From the NCBI RefSeq assembly GCF_012273895.1, contig NC_052108.1, forward strand, positions 1,612,001 to 1,676,000: a stretch of 64,000 nt of DNA. The letters run 5' to 3'. Made by a program: the position numbers and the translations under genes. Source of the DNA: Zerene cesonia. Taxonomy: Eukaryota; Arthropoda; Insecta; Lepidoptera; Pieridae. How positions within the stretch are numbered: the first letter of the stretch is position 1; the number at the start of each line of letters is the position of its first letter. The notes under the pieces are model-generated. The model worked only from the letters and a program-made list of their open reading frames with translations, made no database searches and was not told where the DNA came from. Below are positions 1-10,000 of the stretch, in pieces.

Positions 1-210
1 ACTATACTATACTACAAAAAAGCCAAGGAATTCTGCAAAAAAAATCGTCACCCATCCAATTTATCCACGGTCAATAGTTACTACGGCAATAGAAATATGT
101 CATTTATGACGATTTTAACTGTCTAACTATTAGGGTTCATAAGATACAGCTTGCTGACAGACAAACGGACTGACACACAGACAGGCGGACAGCGAACTCT
201 TAATCTTAAA
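1..210. repeat. Diverged lepidopteran interspersed repeat (cagacagacggacag type)
   Basis: The stretch contains an 'atcacccatccaattta'-like segment, then 'actgtctaactat..ggttcat.agatacagc', then a run of GACAGACNNACNGAC motifs (about 155-193). This combination recurs across Lepidoptera as a dispersed repeat, and a related fragment is present at 34045-34205. The family name cannot be assigned from the sequence alone. No coding potential is visible. Confidence 0.5.
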
Positions 211-469
211 AACATAATAAAGTATTCGCTCGCTAAGCTATTTTGCTGTCGGTATGCGCGTACGCAGGGGCGGCCCGCAGGACCAGTTTGAGATCAGGCT
301 TACAGCCTACTGCCTCACATTCTACGGGTATTGTAGTTTTTGTGCCATTAATATCACTTGGTTTTTTAATTGTAAGCAGGATGTAAGAATGGAATTGTTT
401 TTAACAATTTTTCGATGACATTTATGATTAAGTGTTAAATTTGTATGTATTGAATGAACGGATCATATA

Positions 470-669
470 TCCTACTAATATTATAAATGCGAAAGTTTGT
501 AAGGATGTTTGTGTATTTGTTACTCTTTCACGCAAAAACTACTGAACCGATTACTATGAAATTTAGTACGTAGACAGTTGGACAACTGGAATAACTTATA
601 CGCAACTTTTTATTCCGATATTCCTACGGGATACGGACTTACGCGGGTGAAACCGCGGGGCGCAGCTAG
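470..669 (+). mobile_element. Nonautonomous Helitron, Lep1-like
   Basis: The element begins TCCTACTAATATTATAAATG and ends in a CGCGGGTGAAACCGCG hairpin followed by GGGCGCAGCTAG. It is flanked by A on the 5' side and T on the 3' side, with no target-site duplication. A TC start, a 3' CTRR end preceded by a hairpin and insertion between A and T are Helitron hallmarks. The sequence resembles the short Lep1 family of Lepidoptera. It encodes no protein. The family name is from memory and was not checked. Confidence 0.7.
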
Positions 670-2640
670 TCTAGACCTAAAAGTCAGTTCAATATTTTAG
701 AAACGATTTATTTGCATCAGAGATTTTACAGATTTTTATAAAAATTTTATAAAAATCAACACTAACTATATAGCTTCGATTATCGCGAGCTACTTTGTAT
801 CCGGTACACGACATAAAGTTTCTTATATGAAATAAATACACATGCCTCATACCGTAGCGTATAATATTAATAAGTCTTAAATTACAGCCGACATCTTCCC
901 TTCATAAATATCCAGCACATTGAAGCAAAGCATTAAATATAACGAGATACATTCAACTTTGCCATGAAACATTTTCTCAGGCACATGTCATTGCGTCAGC
1001 ATCGAACATTAACATTTTGATTATAAAAAATCATAGAAAGGGGTGCAGCATTCCCATACGAGTCTTAAAACCCACCCACATGTGAACCGGACCAAATTGA
1101 AAACGTCATTACACCCCGCGCGAAGTAATCATTTCCTTTATTTATACGAAGATTATAAACAGATGTTATTCAGTAATAAATCTTTGTGTCTGACACACGA
1201 AGTGATATACTTTAATAATGCGTTTAGGTCGTTTACTACGGTAGCTCCGTGGGTACTAACGATACGGTAGGTAGTATATGTTTTCATTTAAAATATTCGT
1301 TTTTAAACGGGTCTCTATTGCTAAGACCTCGCTGTGTATATGTTTGTTCGTCTTTCACAAAGCTGTACCTCCTGAGCCATCATAGTTAGACGGTTGTAAT
1401 TTTTTCAGATTGTGTATTTCTGTTACCAGTATAATAACAAATAATTAAAAATCGAGAGAAAGCAACGATCGGTATGGTCACAAATTGGATGGGCAATAAT
1501 CTTTTTCTTGCAGAGGCACTGTAGCTTAAAGTGTCGCTCGTACGACTTGCATTTGACCGATTTTTAGGAATAATTTTTAAAGCTGTAGAGCGGATGATAA
1601 GATGAAAATCACTTATATACACGGATACAACTCCATTTCTTGATTCCTCTAAATCAAGACAATTTTGTCTAAATCTAGACAATTTTGAACAACCGCATCA
1701 TGCAGCTCTTTATTTATGTCTTTTGTACATAAAACTTTTGGGAAGTAATGATGTAAAAAAAATTAACAGTTTTGTAAAGTTCTTATGTTACATTTTATGT
1801 AGTTTATATCACTTATATAACGATTATATGTATTCTATATTTTCAGAAGAATGGTTGCTCTTATGTAATACTTTTATGTAAAAAAATGAAAATCTACAAA
1901 AGTCTCGATATAATGAACTTAATATAATCGATACCACAATACTGCAAGTCTCATATATTTTCGATAGTTTATAAATTATCACAAACTCAACCATCAAGAT
2001 ACCACAGATAACATATACCGGACGATACATTGTCTAGCATCAAAGACATCTCGAACTAATTGGGTATCTATAGAGGCAAAGGCTTGATCACGATTCGAGG
2101 GAGATATCGATAAACCGATTCTGACTCCGATATGACTATATCTTCATAATGCTTTGATTTTATCAACTCCCAGTCGATCTTCTAGGGTTCATAACGATTT
2201 TGAAACTTGAAGAATGATGAGTGATCGACTTTTTATTCCATTTTTAAAAGTTTTTTTTTTTAACTGTAATGATCTTATTGAGAGATTGATGAAAGAGGTT
2301 AGTTAAGGTTAGGTTATTTATTGTGACATTTTTATTAATACATATCACATTTGCTCAAGCATATGTATAAATCTCAATCATTCTTGGAATTTCGTAGATA
2401 AATTGTTAGTATGTATTTACTATTAAGTGAAATTGGTAGGAAAACAATATGACAAAAAGCACAACTTTCATTCAATAAAAGTTCACTTTAGAAACAACAG
2501 CGAAAGGAAAACAGACGTTAGCTTTATGCTCATTTCCTTTAGATACACGAATTTACATAATATTTTCAGATTTAATCGAGTAACGCGGCAGCGTCAAAAC
2601 GATAATGGTTGTACTGCATCCGCCATTTGCATTTCGCTTC
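670..2640. other. Non-coding DNA, no gene seen
   Basis: AT-rich sequence with only short ORFs of unconvincing composition on both strands. It precedes the zinc-finger exons and could be intron of that gene or intergenic DNA. No repeat end, tRNA or splice-flanked exon could be supported. Confidence 0.5.
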
Positions 2641-2641
2641 A

Positions 2642-2674
2642 GGCGGGAAAAGAAAATGGACGCATTTTCCCGCC
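2642..2674. promoter_or_regulatory. Inverted pair of E2F-like sites
   Basis: GGCGGGAAAA (2642-2651) and TTTTCCCGCC (2665-2674) are perfect inverted copies separated by 13 bases, followed by a T-run. Each arm matches the E2F/DP consensus (TTTSSCGC-like, as TTTCCCGCC). The arms could also form a 10-bp stem in RNA. The site lies about 760 bp upstream of zinc-finger exon A. Its function is inferred from the motif only. Confidence 0.4.
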
Positions 2675-3430
2675 TTTTTTATTTATACCGGATTCCAACG
2701 TGAAAGTGAATCATTAGAAACTGCATTTCATAATAATTTACTGAGGATAGGAAGCAAACGGTTAAAAACCGCTTAAGAAAACAATACTATCATACGATAA
2801 ATTATTACCTTGCATTCACTTACTACATGAATCCAGTATCTCTGTAATGTATAGTATTATATGTAAATTTTACGCAAGACATCAAACGTAAAATGTTATG
2901 GAAAGCAAAGATTTATTGATAGCTATTCTATTGCTTTATTTCCTCCAGCTCTCATAGAACTGAATTAGATATACATTTTTTTTATTTTTCATGATGTCTG
3001 ATAAAAAAACAGAAGAATAAATTAAATTTAAATATACAATGAGTATGAACAAATAAATATATATTTCCAAATAGTTTCGTGACATAAAGTTTTGTTATTC
3101 ATGATATATCATAAAATCGTGTAACTTTCAGAAAGGTCTCACCCAAGGAGGCATACGACATTTTATAAAATTCTTATTTGGCAAGCGAATCGTCGCTGGC
3201 ACGCGATAGAGAGACTAACTGTCTACACGTCAATTGCATATCACATATATATAATTATTTGTTCTATACACTTACAAATAATACCTGTGATTATGAACTG
3301 TTGAAAATAGATTAAAGTATGTAAAAACAAATTCTCATATACTCTGTTGTTAAAAGCGTTATAGAGATATCGATATTAATTAGTAGTATTCAATATCAAT
3401 TTTATTAAATGTCCCTTTCTCTCTTTCCAG
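2675..3430. other. Probable intron upstream of zinc-finger exon A
   Basis: AT-rich non-coding DNA that ends in a pyrimidine-rich tract and the acceptor TTTCCAG at 3424-3430. No upstream coding exon of the zinc-finger gene was found in the window, so the preceding exon, which must supply one base of a split codon, probably lies off the left edge. Confidence 0.55.
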
Positions 3431-4656
3431 ATACGACAGCACCTTATGTCCTCTACAAGGATGGAGTCGAGCGAGCACCCCCCGGTACGCAATGGGGCGG
3501 TGCCGTGCTCGATGGCGGCTACCAAACCATGCAGCATCAGAGCCCGGGCGGCCCCTCGCCCCAACCAGAACCGCAACTGGCCTCTCCAGCGCCATCACCG
3601 TACCCGCCAGCACCACCGCCTCCAGACCAGTCAGCGGATGAAGCCGCACAACAGCTCGCTCAGCAGCAAGCGCAACAACAGGCTCAACAACAAGCCCAAC
3701 AACAAACTTCGCCAGAACACATGCAAGTCGAACAGCAACTACAGAGTCAGACGCAACAGCCGTCTCAAGACCATCTAGATCGCACGCCTTGCTTTGTCCC
3801 ACAGCCAGATTTACAACAGCAGTACGCGACGCCGTATTTCAAAGAAGCCAGACCCACTAGCCACATGCTCGGAACTGGTGGATTTCCATTACATTATCTG
3901 AAACAGAACGGAGGCGTCCTATCATTAGAGGGACCGTTAGACCAATATGCAACGCCAGACTTGCGCCATTTACCAGATATCGTGCAGCCCGAACCACCTA
4001 AGCCTCGGAAACATAATCCAAACTCTGAGTTGCGCTTGTTTAAATGCCTCACATGCGGCAAAGACTTCAAGCAGAAGTCGACGCTGTTGCAGCACGAGAG
4101 AATCCACACAGACTCGCGGCCGTACGGGTGCCCGGAGTGCGGCAAGCGGTTCCGCCAGCAGTCTCACCTCACGCAGCATCTACGCATCCACGCGAACGAG
4201 AAACCATACGCTTGCGTGTATTGCCCGCGATCGTTCCGGCAGCGCGCCATCCTGAACCAACACCTGCGCATCCATTCCGGTGAGAAGCCCTATACGTGCG
4301 GCGAATGCGGCAAACATTTCCGCCAGAAGGCCATCCTCAACCAGCACGTCCGAACACACCAAGGCGAGCGCTATTCACACATATATGCCCCGGTCCGCTC
4401 CCCGCGCGCGCCGCCCGCAATGACTCGAGCAGCTCGCGTCACTGCCGGCGCCGCCTGCGATCCCCGCCGCCCTCCCCCCGTTCGATTCGGTCTCGCATCC
4501 ATTGGCCTTCCTATCAAACAAATTCTCGCTCCCATCTTCGCCCGCATTGCGGAGGGCGCTCGCGAGACGCGGAACCGATCGCCGGACGCTCCCGTAACCG
4601 TCCTCAGTTCGATTAACCCGATCGATCAGTACATTAAAGCTGAGCGAGACATGTAA
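3431..4656 (+). CDS. C2H2 zinc-finger transcription factor, alternative exon A
   Basis: The exon begins after the acceptor TTTCCAG in phase 1, giving a first residue Asp if the donor base is G. The ATG at 3409 sits inside the pyrimidine tract and is not a start. Exon A encodes a proline-rich segment, a glutamine tract (CAG/CAA-rich, about 3650-3715), a YFK...GTGGFPLHYLK motif, and four consecutive C2H2 fingers from about 4039 to 4362. The first finger is FKCLTCGKDF...LLQHERIH and the last ends QHVRTH. Linkers are TGEKP-like (SGEKPY, NEKPY). After the fourth finger comes a Pro/Arg/Ala-rich tail with stop TAA at 4654. The fingers should bind DNA in the nucleus. Exon B is a paralogous copy 25 bp downstream. 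The tail may be intron if an internal donor is used. The Drosophila orthologue is not assigned. Confidence 0.8.
3651..3715 (+). repeat. CAA/CAG glutamine-codon repeat
   Basis: Tandem CAACAACAGGCTCAACAACAAGCC-like units inside exon A encode repeated QQQA blocks. Such tracts in transcription factors are length-variable and often act in activation or aggregation. Only the repeat itself is seen here. Confidence 0.75.
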
Positions 4657-4681
4657 ATGACCGATTATTCCGTTTTTACAG

Positions 4682-5589
4682 ACGTTTCGCCGCACCTGAT
4701 CTTCAAGAATGGCACCACGCCAACGCTGTGGCCTCAAGATGTGCCCTTCCCACCCGATGAGAACAAAGAAGAAATACAATCCACCTTTGGAGACGCAGAT
4801 GGACAAAATGGCGAGCAGCGTGGGTCCTGTTTCTCTCCTGGAGACACGGCGCAGTATCCCGCTTACTTTAAAGATACAAAAGGCCTCAATCACACGGTAT
4901 TCGGGTCAGGACTATCTCTTCAATATCTAAAGGGCGGTAAGCTCCCAGACGTACTTGGCGGACGCGCAATGCCACTTTATGTCCGCTGTCCCATTTGCCA
5001 AAAAGAGTTCAAGCAGAAGTCAACTTTGCTCCAACATGGCTGCATTCATATAGAATCTCGACCATATCCATGCCCAGAATGCGGTAAGCGTTTCCGTCAA
5101 CAATCTCACTTAACTCAGCATTTGCGCATCCACACCAACGAGAAGCCGTACGGCTGCGTGTACTGTCCCCGCTTTTTCCGGCAGCGGACTATTCTGAACC
5201 AGCATCTCCGCATTCACACCGGGGAAAAACCCTACAAGTGCACACAATGCGGCAAAGACTTCAGGCAAAAAGCTATTCTTGACCAACACACGAGGACCCA
5301 TCAAGGAGACAGGCCATTCTGCTGCCCCATGCCAAACTGCCGTCGGCGCTTCGCCACCGAGCCCGAAGTAAAGAAGCATATAGACAACCACATGAACCCG
5401 CACGCGGCTAAAGCGCGGCGGGCGGACGCTAAGACGCCGCGCCCGCTGCCGCCAGCGTCGGCGGTCGTGAAGCCGGAGCTGTACTTCCCGCAGTGCTACG
5501 CGCCACCATTCCAGCAGTTCTCCTCCGGGGCGGAGTTCAAACCGGCAGTGGGGCCGGGCGCGGCCGTGGCGTGCCTGCCAGCGCAGTGA
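4682..5589 (+). CDS. C2H2 zinc-finger transcription factor, alternative terminal exon B
   Basis: The exon starts after acceptor TTTTTACAG (ends 4681), again phase 1 with a first Asp, so it can replace exon A without a frame change. The ATG at 4657 lies in the intron tract. It encodes a start homologous to exon A (SPHLIFKNG against APYVLYKDG), a YFK...GSGLSLQYLK motif, then five C2H2 fingers (about 4987-5394). Fingers 1-4 match those of exon A one for one, for example CPECGKRFRQQSHLTQHLRIH-like finger 2 in both. Finger 5 (CCPMPNC...HIDNH) exists only in B. The tail is basic then proline/alanine-rich, ending in TGA at 5587. The predicted role is sequence-specific DNA binding in the nucleus. Third codon positions are strongly GC-rich. 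An in-frame extension follows the stop and is listed separately. Confidence 0.85.
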
Positions 5590-5688
5590 CCCACGCCCCC
5601 GCGGTGGCCGCCCGGGCCTCCCGCGCCGCACCACGCGCCCCCGCACGCGCCCTCTCACCACGACCTCTACGTCGACCGCCTCTACTGA
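5590..5688 (+). CDS. Candidate readthrough extension of exon B
   Basis: Directly after the TGA at 5587, in the same frame, 32 sense codons run to a second TGA at 5686. The peptide is rich in Pro and His and ends HHDLYVDRLY, with G/C-ending codons like the exon before it. The stop context is CAG TGA CCC; TGA followed by C is the leakiest stop context known from insects. It could be true readthrough, an old extension of the coding region cut by a recent TGA, or a base-call error in the assembly. Confidence 0.45.
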   Translation, partial: PTPPRWPPGPPAPHHAPPHAPSHHDLYVDRLY

Positions 5689-7060
5689 GCCCTCCGCTAC
5701 CGGCCTGCGACGACGACACGTGGAGCGTCGCGTTACACAGTATACGACTCGCTTTTGCGAGCTTTTATCGAGATATCGGATCGCTGTAAACATGCTTCGA
5801 TCTGTAAATAACAGTTCTATCCGGCGCCTGTCGCGAATGTACAGTTTTCGAGAGTTCACATGAATAGTGTTACCGTCAAAATGCGAGTATAGATAGCGTT
5901 TTTTGCCCCGTAATATTAAGTTACCACGTAAGAGTTAGGTTTCTCTGTGATTCTTCAGTCGAAACTTGCTTCAGAATCCGTGCGGATCGAACCAGAGATT
6001 AGAATTTAAAACTCTTCGTTGAAATCTAAAAAGTAAGAAATTCTCTTTTACCACGTAACGGTATTTCGCGATGAATGCTTCCGGCATGAAAATGTGCCCA
6101 ATAAATAAATATTTTTTAGATATATTATGTTAAATTTATTTACGAGTGTTAAGATTATAATATCTGGCAAACGCAGGGTATGGCGAAAGAAATAATATGC
6201 TCAACGTTTTAAAGATACTTAAAATTATCTGCGTATTACGCTATAAACTTATTGGTATGGAATTCTTAAGAACAGTAATGCAAGTACGCAAACCAAAAAC
6301 GTAGGTTACCTTTTGCCATCAAAACATTTATTTGTTAGTACTTACGAACTTAATAAAATGCATTTAATCTAGACGAGATTTTTCTCTTTAACTATGTAGG
6401 TGCCAAATAATGTAGTAATTTCATGTCAATGTCCATTTTGTAATGTCCATATATAATAACGTTAAAAAAACACATCGGAATAAGATTCAGACGAGCCAAT
6501 ATTCAAATACTGAGAAAATGGACATTGATAACTGCCAGTTTATTTTTTTATAGGCCTAGTTTAGGTTGTTACCAGTTTTTTCAACAATACGACAATTTGG
6601 ATGCATTTACGTGGAAAAGGGTCAGACTGAGAAAGGACTGTGATAGATAGATAGGTTAGGCGTCTATTTCGCTCATTTAGCGTTAAAATTTCGTGTATTG
6701 TACGAAAAGAAGAGAGCATTGTCGTGTGATTGTTAAAAAATATACTCGTGATTTTTTTTTATTTAAAGATTATGTTCCTAAATCAAAATTGTGTTTGTTT
6801 AAGGCTGTCAGGCCGCGCGGGCGCCAGCCCTTGCCTTTTCTCGACTGATTTAAAAAATGTAACCGTCACGAGTGAGATTAGCGAATTTTTGCCAATTAGA
6901 TAACGTGTGTGATGTCGCAAAGTGCTTTTCGGTGTAGGAACGGAGAGAGGGTTATGCCAGAGATATGTTTTACTTAATTTTAGCTTAGGCTATCGAATTT
7001 CGAATTACCAAGCAATTCGATCATTCATCGCGAAATAAATTAGTATTTAGGAAAATAAAG
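5689..7060 (+). other. Probable 3'UTR of the zinc-finger gene
   Basis: GC content falls sharply after 5790 and no supported ORF follows. AATAAA signals lie at 6100-6105 (overlapping AATAAATAAA), 7034-7039 and 7054-7059, the first with T-rich sequence downstream. The true cleavage site cannot be fixed from sequence alone. Confidence 0.45.
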
Positions 7061-10000
7061 ATATATATGTCTCAGAAGTGCTCTAGTTTCTCGATATCGC
7101 CCGAGCCTCCGTAATCGCGTCCTCACTAGTTACAGGTATACTTAGAACTCCAGAATTACATATAACATTACAGATATGAATAGGTTTTGAACAGAGGGAT
7201 GATATATGAAATATATCGACTTTGTTGTAGTTGTCAGAGCGCTCACGCGAGTCTCCGTGACTATAAACTTCGCGGTTTCGGGATCCTAGAGCAGGGTTTT
7301 TAAACGTTTTGTCATCTGTTTGTATCTATAGACGACTTATATAGCTTATTTTACGATATTATTGTGATGATTTCGTTTTCCTACCGCATAAGGGATGTTA
7401 CGTAATAATAATAGTAGATAATAGTATGTATTTGTGGAGGTACTTGTCACATAACATGGATACCATAGTTATTATTTGTCGCCGACCAGGTGGCCGAGAT
7501 TTCTTGTTTATGTGTGTTGTTCGTTTTATGAAAAATTATCAACCATTGGACTATTATGAAAATTTATAGCATTACAGTTCTGACAATCGATCGAGATTCT
7601 AGTGACATTTATTTTGTTAGTTGTTAAATTTATTTGGTTTGGTTATTGTCTCGGCTCTACAAAATTCAATTATGTTCTAAATAATGTTGGTTACTTTGAA
7701 ATAAATTGATTTCTTATTCTATACATTGCAAGTTATCACTAATACCAAAATCTTATTCAAAAAGATTTATTAAACAGATAAAAGAAACTAGAAAATTAGA
7801 TCGATATCAGAATTGCAAGCGAATCCGTTGTCTTTATGTTTCTGATTGTTTTTCCTATCAAACTTTTGGAGGTTTACAAACAAAAAAACACCATTCTCGA
7901 AGATTTGTAATATTCTTCCGTGACTATATTTATCCTCAAAGTGTGATCCTCCTGAGAGGCGAGGCACTCCGCTCCCGGTGTATCTCAAGCAATAGTCTAC
8001 AAATCAGTTTTCGGTGCTCAGATTTTATTACTTGACCTCCTCGTATTGATGATGTCCATGTACGACTTTTATAAACATTGTTGGATTTTTATGCCTCAAC
8101 CGGTCACTTAATAAAATTTGAACCAAAATATTTACCCATCACAATACAGCAGCCTTATACAATAATAGTTATAAGTATTTTTATACATTTTACAATATAT
8201 CCGTTTTTGGCGCCGGGAGCAGAGCGCGGCGCCGCAAGTTTGAATACAAACACATGCAGTGCCATAGCCGACTACTAACCTCAGATTTATAATTAGATTT
8301 TTATACCGATACAAATGGATTTAATTTTTAAATATAAACAAAGGTGATTAAGTATACAGAGATTAAAGATGATATTTTATACATTTATTACATACAATAT
8401 TATTAAAAGTAAATGTGAAATAGACTTAACATTTTTAGTATACCACGTGCTAAGTACCTAAGTGTCAGGAAATCAGGTTTTTTGTAAGTTACGCGTGAAG
8501 CGAGTGATGGGAAATTGGATAATCGTGTGTCAATTTTTCGCAATATCCTCATGCCTGAAAAGGCACGTTTTAAATAATTTTACAGCGTTCACAAATTATT
8601 ATCAGCCTAATACATATCACAGATAATTTTAACAAGTTATTTTTTTTTTTTCATTTGACAGCTTGTTTCCCGCGTAATTCTTACGCCCGACATGTTTTAA
8701 AAAGTTTGGTGCATTTTGGGCTGTTTGTTTTAATTGCTCATTGTTCGTTACGTTTTGCTCAATTTTTCGTGTATACCTTACATAATATTACTTGTGTTAG
8801 TTTAATGCGTCCTTGTATTATTGTATAATGAACTAGAGAGCACGGTCCGCTTTTCTTTTATTACTTAAGTGCGTGTTTTGTCAGTGCGAGTACTTATTAT
8901 TTGCGTATGGACGTGTCATTTTTTAAGACTGTAATTTTGTTTTGTAAATTATCTGCGCCGTCCAATTAATTTGATCATCCAAAAGTTGATATATTTCACT
9001 ACAAGCAATACATTTCTGTACTCTGATTTTTTGTAGACTCCACTGACATTTAGTTAGGTTCTTACTATGTTCCTAGCTTTGGTAACGTTTATTTATATCT
9101 GCAACCGTCAATATTGAAGGACAAACGAATCCGTTGAAGCATAATTTTGTATTAGTTTTTATTGCCTTGTCTGTCGATGTTTATTCGTTTACGGAATGAA
9201 ATTCCATTCATATATAACTCTACTTATATACCATATATAATAACATTTCGCATTTATTTTAATGTGATTTACTAACGCTATTATACTTTAACATTAAGTA
9301 ATCTTCTTCTAATCGATTGCTACCCATTAACAAATGTAATACTTATTTTAAGTTTAACAAAAGGAGAGAATAAGATTGCATTGTAAATGTATACTTTGCA
9401 TATATTATCGTGCGCGTCAATTGTATTAAATACAATAAGTTAAGTTAATCCATTGCTTGGTGAAAACGTTTTAGGTTAAAGACTAAAGTCCCTTTGATTT
9501 GCATTATTAAGGAATAGACAAACCGCTGACTTGCCGAAATGTTAAATGTCCCATAGACAACAAAAAAATAATAGACTACCTAGACGCAAATTTAATCTGT
9601 GGACTAGTCAAATTTCACTAAGTTGAAATCGATAACTTGAAAATCAAGATTTATATAAAAGTGGCGTACATAATACAAAAAAATATTATATTATTTATAA
9701 ATAAATCAGTATTTCTCATAGAAGTTTTAAAAAATCCCAATTAGCACTTTCAATATACAAATGACACTAAAATCTTCTATCAAAAAGTTGAAATATAAAA
9801 AAAAAATCAATGGTCTCCAATAATACAGCTCTTTTCCTATTGTAGTATCAAAATAACGCATACGGACAGAACAACTTCGTAGGAGGTTCGCTTTGTCTAG
9901 CTACACTAGAATTGTTTTGCAATTTCTTGCCTGTTTATTAAAAAATTGGCGCCAAATTACGGCATTCTGTCAATTATGTATCCACACTGATTAGATTAAA

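Noticed and set aside
3409..3430. ATG at 3409 as the start of zinc-finger exon A, and ATG at 4657 for exon B
   Set aside because: Both lie in pyrimidine-rich acceptor tracts directly before AG. The homology between the exons starts only after the acceptors.
5110..5859. 249-aa minus-strand ORF and 98-aa plus ORF over zinc-finger exon B
   Set aside because: Shadows of the GC-rich coding exon, with Arg/Gly/Ala-biased composition and no domain.
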